A program made the translations under genes and the position numbers. Under the pieces are notes generated by a model that was given only the letters and a program-made list of their open reading frames with translations, ran no database searches and was not told the origin of the DNA. A stretch of DNA of 64,000 nucleotides from Sphingobacterium cavernae (GTDB lineage: Bacteria > Bacteroidota > Bacteroidia > Sphingobacteriales > Sphingobacteriaceae): assembly GCF_008520265.1 (NCBI RefSeq), contig NZ_VIQM01000018.1, forward strand, positions 1-64,000, given 5' to 3'. Below are positions 53,799-62,827 of the stretch, in pieces (positions within the stretch are counted from its first letter, which is position 1; each line of letters starts with the position of its first letter).

Positions 53799-53873
53799 GG
53801 AGGCTTAGCTCAGCTGGTTCAGAGCATCTGCCTTACAAGCAGAGGGTCACTGGTTCGAATCCAGTAGCCTCCA
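53799..53873 (+). tRNA. tRNA-Val(TAC), copy 3
   Basis: The sequence is the same as copy 1, including the acceptor stem. Unlike the others it is followed by CTC, not CCA, so its 3' end must be added by the CCA-adding enzyme. Confidence 0.97.
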
Positions 53874-53884
53874 CTCTACAAATG

Positions 53885-53910
53885 AAAGCATCAAGAGATT
53901 GATGCTTTTT
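53885..53910 (+). terminator. Terminator of the tRNA cluster
   Basis: AAAGCATCA and TGATGCTTT pair around a six-base loop, followed by T residues. Confidence 0.85.
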
Positions 53911-54359
53911 GCTGTTATAACCTAATTTTTAAATATACACTTTTTATAAACTATGTTCTTCTGTATTGGACACGTATTATGTGTGCGTGCGATAATACCG
54001 ATTTGAACACCCGATAGCGTGGATATTTTATCTGTAAGGTAAACTTCTAATAATTTTACTATCCCTCAGTAATTCAGATTAGCAGATAGATAACTCATCA
54101 CACTTTTCATTTAGAGTATGTTTTACCATATTTATCTTTGTGTATAAAAGAACATATCTTATAGCTTGAACTTTTGTTTTCTATATCCTTAAGATGTGTT
54201 TTAAAGCTGAAATATTTTTTGTTTTTAGTTTACAAACTATCGATTGCACTTAGTTGTCACTTCTTTGAATTCGTAAATTTTTCTTGTTTTTAAAATATAG
54301 TTAACTATAGTGATAGGTTATTAGTAGCTTGAATTATTTACTACTAACTTATATAAACT
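53911..54359 (+). other. AT-rich intergenic region before the third SusC/D locus
   Basis: No gene, tRNA or strong hairpin is seen. No TAnnTTTG element close to the start codon and no TGCGTTTTT unit could be identified, which sets this susC apart from those at 22508 and 28812. Confidence 0.4.
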
Positions 54360-57300
54360 ATGAAAAAAAAATACCTATTCAAAAGAATAATTCCTATTGG
54401 ATTTTTAGGAATTTTTACAAGTAGTGGGATATTTGCCGCTCCCCTACATCTATCTGCCGCGACGAATTTGCGTATTATTATTCAAAACGAAATTTCTGGA
54501 AAAGTTGTAGATGCGCAGGGCAATCCTATTCCTAGTGTCACTATCTCAAGTTCAGATGGCAAATCCACAAGTACATCAGTTAGTGGAGAATTTAAAATTC
54601 TAGCCAAAGTAGGAGATGTGTTGACACTTAAAAGTGTAGGCTTTCAGACGCAGCAATATACGATTAGGAACTCATCAGCAAACATTATACAATTGGTAGA
54701 AGATGTTGGTAATCTGGAAGAAGTTGTTATTGTAGGTTACGGAAGACAACGAAAGGGAAATCTAACGGGTGCGATATCTTCTGTCAATGCAGATCAGCTA
54801 AAAAATATTTCCCCATCCAATTTGTCTAATACTTTGGCTGGACGTGCGCCAGGTGTCAACGTTACCAATACTTCTGGTATGGCTGGAGCATCTTCCAGCT
54901 TACGTATTCGTGGTAGCTTTGCCGAGCCGCTATATGTTATTGATGGTATCGTTAGAGATAAAGCTGCATTCGATGCTTTGGAAGCAAATGAAGTTGATCA
55001 AATGAGTTTTTTGAAAGATGCAGCAACTGCTGCTGTATATGGAACACGCGCTGGTAATGGTGTAGTGGTCGTAACTACTAAGAAAGGAACGATTCAAGCG
55101 CCTGTCTTTAATGTACAAAGTAATTATACTTTAGGTGCACCAACACAAACATTGCTGGCGGATATTACCACGGCTGCTGATGAATTGACATATCAAAATC
55201 GTGTATCTCAGTTTTTATGGGAACGTGGTGATCGATCAACACCTTGGGTGGCACCTAACACGCAAAAAGAATTTGATTATTTTAAAGATAAGGTATATAG
55301 CGTCAATGATATGATTTGGCGTAATCCTTTTAGCCATAGACAATCCATTTCTTTGACCGGTGGTGGAGATAGAATAACTTATTACAATTTGTTAAGTTAT
55401 AGAAAAGAGAATGGATCGTACAAATCATTAGAACATGAAAAGTTCAATTTGAGGAGTAATGTTAGTGCACGTGTGACTGATGATTTCAGTATTGATGTAA
55501 ATATTGCAGCAAATCAAACTAACTCAAAACGTTTTTATTGGCCGTTTAGCACATCTGCTGCAGATGATGATTTTGATGTTTCAGATTTTTATCGTGTGAC
55601 ATTCAATTGGCCAAAAATGTATCCATTTTATCTAAATGCTGATGGATCACCAAGTAGCACGCCAACTGAATATCCGGTGCAAACACCTATGGGCAGCTGG
55701 CAGGCCTGGAACGTGATTGATCAAGTGATTGGAAATCGTTACATAGACCGTAAAGTACGTCAAGTGAATCCGATAATGACCTTAAATTATAAACTTGATA
55801 AGTTAGTAGAAGGTTTGTCTACGAAAGTAGTAGGAAGTTATGTGGCTGATGATTATATGCGTAAGAGATTCATGACATTCCAAAAGAACTATACATTTAC
55901 GTCTTTGGATGCCAGTGACAATAGATTTATTCCTGCACCCCCTACTGAAGATAAAATCAATATTTTTACATTTAGTCAAGCCCAGCCTTTCTTAGATTAT
56001 ACACCACAGCGAGAGTGGCAATACCAATTAAACTGGTTTTTAAACTATAATCGCACATTCAACAAACATTCAATTGATGCCATGTTAGTTTATGAGCAAT
56101 ATAAATTTGGCGGCACATACGTTAACTCAAGAGCAGAGAATCCAATAGTAAGCTTAGATCAAATGTATATTTATCCTACAGATCGTAATTTCAGATCAAC
56201 TAATGCAAGCGAATCTGTAGATGCACGTCGTGGTGTTATTGGTCGTGCCAATTATAACTATTCAGATAAATATATTGCAGAATTCTCATTCCGCTATGAT
56301 GGTTCACCGTTATTTCCTGGTGACAAGCGTTGGGGCTTTTTCCCTTCCATGTCTGCAGCATGGCGTATTTCAGAAGAAAGCTTTTTCGAAAGTGCTAAAG
56401 GCTCATTTAATGACTTGAAGCTAAGAGCATCGTTCGGTACTACGGGTAATGATTTAAATGTCGGCGCGGTGAAGATTGCACAATTCTTATATCAGGAAAA
56501 CTATGCGCCTTCAGGAGGATATATTTTTGGAGACCGCTACTACAATGGTGTAACTTATGGTTCTAATCCTACGCAAAATCTTACATGGACAACTTCAAAA
56601 AGTTATAACCTAGGTCTAGACTTTGCAATGGCAAATAATCGTCTTTCTGGTAATATTGATGTTTTCAAAAGAGATGAGACAGATATTTTGGGTGGTAGAA
56701 ATTTGATCGTTCCAGATAATTACGGTCGCACATTAGCGCCTGAAAATTATGCTGCTCGAAGTTATAAAGGTGGTGAATTTACGTTGGGATGGAATGATCG
56801 TGCAGGAGAATTTTCTTATGGTATAACAGCCAACATGGGTTATGCAGTCGATCAATGGAATATTTATGATGAAGAACCTTCATATGAATCAGGAAGAGAG
56901 CAGAATTTTAGATCAAGAATAGGTCGACCAGAGAACAGAATTATTGGTTTGGAAGCAGTAGATATAGTAAGAACGCAGGCTCAATTGGATGATCTTATTG
57001 GCAAAGGCTTTAAAACGTATGGTCGTGATCCTTACTTAGGAATGATTTTGTATAAAGATGTTAAAGGTGCTAATTATTCAGGTGGTCCTGACGGAAAAAT
57101 CGATGATAATGATATGATGTTGTTATCAGAGAATAATACTCCGCGAATTAATTATGGATTAGGGTTAAATGCAAGTTGGAAAGGTTTATCTATTTCAGCT
57201 TTATTACAAGGTGTAATGGCTTACGATAGAATTATAAGTAATCAAGAAGGTGCAGGTATGCGTCAGCATGGTGGTTCATTCCGTCCATATTACCCAATAT

Positions 57301-57626
57301 GGGCTGGTGATGTGTGGACTCCAGAAAATCCAAATGCTCAATATCCTCGCGTAGTAGGGTCAAATTGGCAAGAATCTGGTAGTGTAGCATCTACTTTCTG
57401 GATCAGAAATGGTGCTTACATGCGTTTGCGTGATTTTAATGTTTCATACGGGCTACCGCAATCTATTGCAAATGCTATGAAAATAAAGAGCGTAAATGTA
57501 TTCTTCAATGGAACTAATTTATTTGTGTTATCACCTATGACAGAGTTTCATGATCCGGAACAAAAGATGTATGATTCCTACCCAGTGATGAAGACATTTA
57601 CATTAGGTTTAGATGTTAAATTTTAA
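54360..57626 (+). CDS. SusC/RagA family transporter of the third locus
   Basis: A 1088-residue SusC-type transporter. The signal peptide ends near IFAAP, and a spacer precedes the regulatory-like domain (ISGKVVDAQGNPIPSVTIS). The hallmark EEVVIVGYGRQRKGNLTGAISS follows, then the plug (GRAPGVNVTNTSGMAGASSSLRIRG, PLYVIDGIV) and the barrel ending TLGLDVKF. There is no STN domain. Its stop codon overlaps an in-frame ATG of the next gene by one base. The substrate is unknown. Confidence 0.93.
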   Translation: MKKKYLFKRIIPIGFLGIFTSSGIFAAPLHLSAATNLRIIIQNEISGKVVDAQGNPIPSVTISSSDGKSTSTSVSGEFKILAKVGDVLTLKSVGFQTQQYTIRNSSANIIQLVEDVGNLEEVVIVGYGRQRKGNLTGAISSVNADQLKNISPSNLSNTLAGRAPGVNVTNTSGMAGASSSLRIRGSFAEPLYVIDGIVRDKAAFDALEANEVDQMSFLKDAATAAVYGTRAGNGVVVVTTKKGTIQAPVFNVQSNYTLGAPTQTLLADITTAADELTYQNRVSQFLWERGDRSTPWVAPNTQKEFDYFKDKVYSVNDMIWRNPFSHRQSISLTGGGDRITYYNLLSYRKENGSYKSLEHEKFNLRSNVSARVTDDFSIDVNIAANQTNSKRFYWPFSTSAADDDFDVSDFYRVTFNWPKMYPFYLNADGSPSSTPTEYPVQTPMGSWQAWNVIDQVIGNRYIDRKVRQVNPIMTLNYKLDKLVEGLSTKVVGSYVADDYMRKRFMTFQKNYTFTSLDASDNRFIPAPPTEDKINIFTFSQAQPFLDYTPQREWQYQLNWFLNYNRTFNKHSIDAMLVYEQYKFGGTYVNSRAENPIVSLDQMYIYPTDRNFRSTNASESVDARRGVIGRANYNYSDKYIAEFSFRYDGSPLFPGDKRWGFFPSMSAAWRISEESFFESAKGSFNDLKLRASFGTTGNDLNVGAVKIAQFLYQENYAPSGGYIFGDRYYNGVTYGSNPTQNLTWTTSKSYNLGLDFAMANNRLSGNIDVFKRDETDILGGRNLIVPDNYGRTLAPENYAARSYKGGEFTLGWNDRAGEFSYGITANMGYAVDQWNIYDEEPSYESGREQNFRSRIGRPENRIIGLEAVDIVRTQAQLDDLIGKGFKTYGRDPYLGMILYKDVKGANYSGGPDGKIDDNDMMLLSENNTPRINYGLGLNASWKGLSISALLQGVMAYDRIISNQEGAGMRQHGGSFRPYYPIWAGDVWTPENPNAQYPRVVGSNWQESGSVASTFWIRNGAYMRLRDFNVSYGLPQSIANAMKIKSVNVFFNGTNLFVLSPMTEFHDPEQKMYDSYPVMKTFTLGLDVKF

Positions 57627-57637
57627 TGATTATTACT

Positions 57638-59407
57638 ATGAAAAAGATATTATATCCTATACTAGCCCTAGCCTTAGCGACATCTTCCTGTAAGGATGTC
57701 CTTGATATTCCAAATTTAGGTTCATTGGATGAAGAAAGAGTATGGAATGACCCTAATTTAGTTAATGCTTATTTAGCAAATCTATATCCATTATTCGGAA
57801 ACTGGTCTGCAGGAGCAGATAACAATTCAGATCAATTGATAGGAATTAATTTTCCTCTAGATGCGGTGACGGTAAATAATTCCTCTTATAAAGCTTGGGA
57901 TTATACAACTATAAGAAGAATAAACACGGCAATTCAGAATGTGAATGCAAGTACAGGTTTGTCTACAGAAGTCAAAAACAGTGTGCTTGGCCAAGCCCTA
58001 TTTATGCGAGCATATATGTATTTTAATATGGTCAAATTTCACGGTGGTGTTCCCTACATCACTGAACCACAAGAGCTAAATAGTGAAGATTTAGAAACAC
58101 CAAGAAATAGTACGAAAGAATGTTTTGAATTGATTGTTAAAGATTTAGATCAAGCTATATCCTTTCTTCCATCAACTATTCAAAAAGGATCTACTGATTA
58201 CGGCAAGGTAGATGGAAACTTTGCTGTAGCATTCAAAGCTAAAGTGTTGTTATACAAGGCGTCACCACAATATAATCCTAATAATCCATATGGAAATGAA
58301 TACTGGGCAGAAGCAAATGCAGCTAACAAAACAGCCTATGAACGGCTTATAGCGAATGGCTATAGTCTTACACCAGATTATTATAATATAGCTTTACAAG
58401 AGAAAGGGCCTGAAGTAATCTTTGCTGTGATCAATACTTATCCCAATAAAGTTGCGAGTTACGACTATGGTGTTCGTCCGGGATCAGAAAGTAGAGGTAC
58501 AGCAAGCTCAGTGCCTTCATGGGAATTCGTAAAATCTTTTCCTATGAAAGATGGTAAGCTTTATTCGGATCCTACAAGTGCATATTACAAAACTGATGCA
58601 CAATTTTTACAATCATATTGGGAAGACCGAGATCCAAGATTTGAAAAATCAATTGTTTGGAATGGTAAAATTTATGAAGTTTCTGGTAAGATGGGCAAAA
58701 GACAATACACTTCCGTAGGTGTTGCGGCGGCATTAGACGATTTTGGAATTAATCCAAACGCACGTACACCATCCGAAAACTTAAATCGCTATAGTGGTTT
58801 TTTTATCTTAAAGAATTCTAAACTTTCATTAAAACAAACTGAAGTAGAAACGCAATATGATGTAGATTACGTAGTGATGCGCTTGGCTGAAGTCATGCTG
58901 AATTATGCTGAAACTGCGAATGAAACTGGAGATTTGAATACAGCAAAAGATCTACTGAAGAAAATTCGGCAGCGTGCTGGTATTGATGCTGGATCAGATG
59001 GCAACTATGGTATCTCTGCTAATACTAAAGAAGGTATAAGAGACGCAATTCTAGCTGAAAGAAATATTGAATTCTCCTTTGAAGGACACCGTTTCTGGGA
59101 TTTAAGAAGATTGCGTAAGCTTGATGTACTGCACAATAAAACCAAATTTGGTGTAGAAGCAATTGCTATAAATCCTGATGGTTCGGAAATGAATTTGGAA
59201 CAGGCGGCTAATTTAGCGCGTAATTTTCAACTTGTTGAGAATCAGTTTAAATATATTCTATTGCAAGTCCCCCGTACTGGAGCGCAGGTAAATATTCTGC
59301 CTGACACATACTATTTCTTCCCTCTATCACAATCAGTATTGGATAAAAATTCAAAATTGGAGCAAAATAAAGATTGGGGAGGAACATTCGATCCAACGAT
59401 AAATTAG
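57638..59407 (+). CDS. SusD/RagB family lipoprotein of the third locus
   Basis: A 589-residue lipoprotein from the ATG at 57638 (an ATG at 57626 overlaps the susC stop by one base but adds only MIIT). The lipobox is ATSSC followed by KDVLDIPNLGSLDEERVW. Typical helices are GQALFMRAYMYFNMVKFHGGVPYI and the C-terminal RDAILAERNIEFSFEGHRFWDLRRLRKL. It pairs with the susC just upstream. A terminator follows. Confidence 0.93.
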   Translation: MKKILYPILALALATSSCKDVLDIPNLGSLDEERVWNDPNLVNAYLANLYPLFGNWSAGADNNSDQLIGINFPLDAVTVNNSSYKAWDYTTIRRINTAIQNVNASTGLSTEVKNSVLGQALFMRAYMYFNMVKFHGGVPYITEPQELNSEDLETPRNSTKECFELIVKDLDQAISFLPSTIQKGSTDYGKVDGNFAVAFKAKVLLYKASPQYNPNNPYGNEYWAEANAANKTAYERLIANGYSLTPDYYNIALQEKGPEVIFAVINTYPNKVASYDYGVRPGSESRGTASSVPSWEFVKSFPMKDGKLYSDPTSAYYKTDAQFLQSYWEDRDPRFEKSIVWNGKIYEVSGKMGKRQYTSVGVAAALDDFGINPNARTPSENLNRYSGFFILKNSKLSLKQTEVETQYDVDYVVMRLAEVMLNYAETANETGDLNTAKDLLKKIRQRAGIDAGSDGNYGISANTKEGIRDAILAERNIEFSFEGHRFWDLRRLRKLDVLHNKTKFGVEAIAINPDGSEMNLEQAANLARNFQLVENQFKYILLQVPRTGAQVNILPDTYYFFPLSQSVLDKNSKLEQNKDWGGTFDPTIN

Positions 59408-59428
59408 TCTCTGAAAAAGAGTTAAAGC

Positions 59429-59454
59429 AAAAGCATCAAGAAATTGGTGCTTTT
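59429..59454 (+). terminator. Terminator after the third SusC/D pair
   Basis: AAAAGCATCA and TGGTGCTTTT pair with one G-U wobble around a six-base loop. Confidence 0.75.
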
Positions 59455-59673
59455 CATATTTATAGATAATTTGTAATATCTAACATGTATTTTATATTTT
59501 TTATAAATAAATAAGGCTATTTTAATAAATGCAAAACTTGTTAATATTATAGCATATTTGGATCACTAAATAATTGTCTAAAGGAGTGCAGGCTATGCAG
59601 CATAGGTTATTTTGTCATTTTATATTTAATCTAATCTTAATATTACAATAATAAATAGTTTGTCTTTGAAAAA

Positions 59674-59681
59674 TACTTTTG
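59674..59681 (+). promoter_or_regulatory. -7 element of the metallophosphatase gene
   Basis: TACTTTTG matches TAnnTTTG, 18 bases before the ATG. Confidence 0.5.
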
Positions 59682-59699
59682 CAGAAAGTATAACTATTT

Positions 59700-61265
59700 A
59701 TGAAATTTAAAATATTATTAGGGGGATGTATTTTAGCGATTAGTGTAGCTAATGCACAAGAAATTGCTAGGGGAACCGTATACCATGATGCAAATCAAAA
59801 TGGTAAAAAAGATAGAACAGAATTAGGTATTTCGACTGTGTCCGTTAGTAATGGACATGATGTGGTACAGACGAATTCTAACGGAGAATATGAAATTCCT
59901 GTTGGGAAAGATAACATGATCTTTGTTGTTAAACCAAGTGGTTTTGGCTTTCCACTAAATGACAAGAATTTGCCGCAATTCTATCATGCCCACAAGCCTC
60001 AGGGTGCCCCAAAGTTAAAATATACGACTTACTCACCTACAGGGAAATTACCAAAGCGTATTGACTTTCCGTTATATAAACAAGAAGAAAACAATAGTTT
60101 CAAAGCATTAGTATTCGGAGATCCACAAGCATACAATCTGGATGAAATTGCTTATTTCCAAAAAGGAATAATTGATGATATTGAAGTTGCTAATGATATT
60201 GCATTTGGTATTAGCTTGGGTGACTTAGTAGGTGATGATTTAGTGTTGCATAAACCATATCAAGATGCTATTCAAAAAATTGGTAAACCTTGGTATAACG
60301 TCATTGGTAATCATGATATGAACTTTGATGTGAAATCAGATTCTTTGTCTGATGAGACGTTTGAGTATCATTTTGGGCCAGCGAATTATTCCTTCAATTA
60401 TGGCAATGCCCATTTTATTGTTCTTGACAATATTATTTACCCTAATCCACGTACCGGTAAAGGTTATTTAGGTGGTTTTAGAAAAGATCAATTGGATTTT
60501 ATTGAGAACAATTTGAAATTTGTACCAAAAGACAAGTTGATTGTTTTAAATTTTCATATCCCATTGGCGCATACAAATTCTGATGTATTTCGTAATGAAG
60601 ATAGACAACGCCTTTTTGATATTTTAGCATCCTATAAATATACTGTTTCGATGTCTGCACACACACACTATCAACAACAAATTTTCTATGGAAAGGAAGA
60701 TGGATGGCGACAAGAAATGCCACATCACGAGTATAATGTAGGGACAACATCGGGTGATTGGTATTCTGGAACCTTTAATGCGCAAGGAGTTCCTAATTCT
60801 ACAATGCGCGATGGTACACCAAGAGGGTATGCAATATTGAATGTCGAGGGTAACAAATACTCTTTCAACTATAGGGTAGCGGGTGAAAGCAAAGATTATC
60901 AAATAAAAATCATTGCACCTAAAGTGATTGATAAGAAGCATATCAAAAGATATAAAATTACTGCAAACTTCTTCCTTGGTAAGAAAGGTGATAAAGTTCA
61001 ATTCCGTATTGGAAATCAAGATTGGAAAGATATGTCTTATATAGAAGCTGTAGATCCTTCATATCAATATGAAGTTTTAAAATTTGATAATGCAGAAAAC
61101 TACATTCAAGGTAGAAGACCATCGACTCCTGTTAATTCTTCGCATTTGTGGGAAGCTAAATTTCCAAATTCTTTAGAAGTAGGCAAACATCAAATTGAAG
61201 TTAGAGCTACAGATATGTATGGAAACACCCATCACCAATTGACTTCATTAGAAATCCTTAAATAA
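59700..61265 (+). CDS. Secreted calcineurin-like metallophosphatase (MetallophosN/C type)
   Basis: A 521-residue secreted enzyme with a signal peptide ending ANA/Q. An N-terminal beta-sandwich (ARGTVYHDANQNGKKDRTELGISTVSVSN, about 20-110) resembles SdrD-like or MetallophosN domains. The catalytic domain has FGDPQA, SLGDLVGD, VIGNHDMNFD, NFHIPLAH and SAHTHYQ, the full two-metal phosphoesterase set. A C-terminal beta domain (about 400-521) matches the MetallophosC type. Such enzymes are frequent in Bacteroidota glycan loci; the phosphate donor is unknown. Own promoter and terminator. Confidence 0.9.
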   Translation: MKFKILLGGCILAISVANAQEIARGTVYHDANQNGKKDRTELGISTVSVSNGHDVVQTNSNGEYEIPVGKDNMIFVVKPSGFGFPLNDKNLPQFYHAHKPQGAPKLKYTTYSPTGKLPKRIDFPLYKQEENNSFKALVFGDPQAYNLDEIAYFQKGIIDDIEVANDIAFGISLGDLVGDDLVLHKPYQDAIQKIGKPWYNVIGNHDMNFDVKSDSLSDETFEYHFGPANYSFNYGNAHFIVLDNIIYPNPRTGKGYLGGFRKDQLDFIENNLKFVPKDKLIVLNFHIPLAHTNSDVFRNEDRQRLFDILASYKYTVSMSAHTHYQQQIFYGKEDGWRQEMPHHEYNVGTTSGDWYSGTFNAQGVPNSTMRDGTPRGYAILNVEGNKYSFNYRVAGESKDYQIKIIAPKVIDKKHIKRYKITANFFLGKKGDKVQFRIGNQDWKDMSYIEAVDPSYQYEVLKFDNAENYIQGRRPSTPVNSSHLWEAKFPNSLEVGKHQIEVRATDMYGNTHHQLTSLEILK

Positions 61266-61291
61266 TTCATAAGTAATACGTTTCAATGTTT

Positions 61292-61320
61292 AGGATGGAA
61301 TTTATATTCCATCCTTTTTG
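61292..61320 (+). terminator. Terminator after the metallophosphatase gene
   Basis: AGGATGGAAT and ATTCCATCCT form a perfect 10-base stem with a four-base loop and a T run. Confidence 0.9.
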
Positions 61321-61461
61321 TGGTTAATCCATATTGTAAGGGATTTTGGACGGGTTAAATCAATTAATAGAATGTTTTAATAACGACTACTTAATATTCA
61401 CTAAACATAGTCTTTCTATCCTTGCAATAGAAAAAAACAAATTAATTTAACCCATTATTCC

Positions 61462-62811
61462 ATGAATCGCTACCTATTGAAGGGCTGTATCATCAGTGCC
61501 TTAATTAGTTTTTCGAGCTGTGAAGATGAACGCAAATTCACAGCTGTTGAGTATGATCCAAATAAGGAAGTTAAGCTGACCTCATTCTTTCCTACGGAAG
61601 GAGGTGCACGCGATAAAATTTTGTTAGATGGTGAAAACTTTGGTCAAGACCCATCTAAAATAAAAGTCTATTTCAACAAGGCGCGAGCTACTGTCGTTTC
61701 ATCAAGTGGAAACCGTATTTATGCAATTGTACCACGTTTACCGGGAGAGAATCCTTCTATTTCTGTTGTTGTAGGTTCTGATTCTGTAGTCTATGAAAAT
61801 TCTTTCGTTTACAATACACAAGCTTTGGTAAGTACCGTCACTGGTAATGGCATCAAATCATTTACACCAGGTCCATTATCGGAAGCAACAGTTTATGGTA
61901 AATATTTAGAATTAGATCGTGAAGGAAATATTTTTATGTCTTGGCGAGATGGGAATACTGTAGGTAGCACCGTAGCAACATTCGGCGTTGCTCGTATCAA
62001 TGAAGCACAAAATATTGTAACGCCACTAATTCAATCGCCTGCGACTGGAAGAGTTTTATATGCAAATGGACTAACTGTAGATCGCGCAACTGGTGTTGTG
62101 ACCGCAGCGCACGAATCCGTACAAGAAGTTATGTTCACTTTTGATCCTAAAGAGGCTTGGTATCCACGTCAACGTAATGCTAAATATTCTACTAGTGATT
62201 ATGCATCTATTGTAGTGGCTGACCGCTATAAAAACTTTATAACATTCTCTCCTTGGGATGGGAATTTATATACACGTTTTAGGGACGGTAAAGTCGCTCG
62301 GATAAATCCACAAACCTTAGAAGCGAAGATTGTACATCAAGGCCCTTACGGTTCTCAATATGGCCAAGCTATCAACCCAGCAAAACCTTGGGAGCTGTAT
62401 ATCACGTTGCATTCTAACGCGAGTCCAATCGAATTTAGGCAAGGAATTATGGTCTTGGATCTAAGAGATCCGGATGGAACTGGTGGATTCAAAAGATTGA
62501 ATGCGCCAGGAGGATCGGCTTTCAAAGATGGGCCAATTGAAGATGCACTTTTTAACCTTCCAAAAGACATTAAGTTTGACAATGATGGAAATATGTTTGT
62601 AGCGGATTATGGAAATCATGCGATACGTATGGTGTCACCTGACAGAATTGTTACGACTGTGGCAGGACAGCCAGGTAAAGCCGGATTTAAAGATGGAGGG
62701 CCTGCAGAATCACTTTTTAATCAACCTTGGGGTGTAGCTGTGAATGAATTGGGGCACATATACATTGCAGATTGGAGTAATGCCAGAATCCGAAAATTAG
62801 TAATCGAATAA
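61462..62811 (+). CDS. IPT/TIG and NHL-repeat surface lipoprotein
   Basis: A 449-residue lipoprotein (lipobox SFSSC followed by EDERKF). An IPT/TIG Ig-like domain follows (LTSFFPTEGGARDKILLDGENFGQDPSKIKVYF, about 38-117). The rest is an NHL-type six-bladed propeller, with clear repeats near the C-terminus: LPKDIKFDNDGNMFVADYGNHAIRMV and QPWGVAVNELGHIYIADWSNARIRKL. Such TIG-NHL lipoproteins occur as surface glycan-binding proteins beside SusC/D. It precedes a new susC by 16 bases. Confidence 0.87.
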   Translation: MNRYLLKGCIISALISFSSCEDERKFTAVEYDPNKEVKLTSFFPTEGGARDKILLDGENFGQDPSKIKVYFNKARATVVSSSGNRIYAIVPRLPGENPSISVVVGSDSVVYENSFVYNTQALVSTVTGNGIKSFTPGPLSEATVYGKYLELDREGNIFMSWRDGNTVGSTVATFGVARINEAQNIVTPLIQSPATGRVLYANGLTVDRATGVVTAAHESVQEVMFTFDPKEAWYPRQRNAKYSTSDYASIVVADRYKNFITFSPWDGNLYTRFRDGKVARINPQTLEAKIVHQGPYGSQYGQAINPAKPWELYITLHSNASPIEFRQGIMVLDLRDPDGTGGFKRLNAPGGSAFKDGPIEDALFNLPKDIKFDNDGNMFVADYGNHAIRMVSPDRIVTTVAGQPGKAGFKDGGPAESLFNQPWGVAVNELGHIYIADWSNARIRKLVIE

Positions 62812-62827
62812 TTATCAACCTTTAGAA

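Noticed and set aside
53960-54000. GTGTGCGTGCGATAATACCG as a second intron 5' end.
   Set aside because: Only the first bases resemble an intron start; no domain I landmarks follow.
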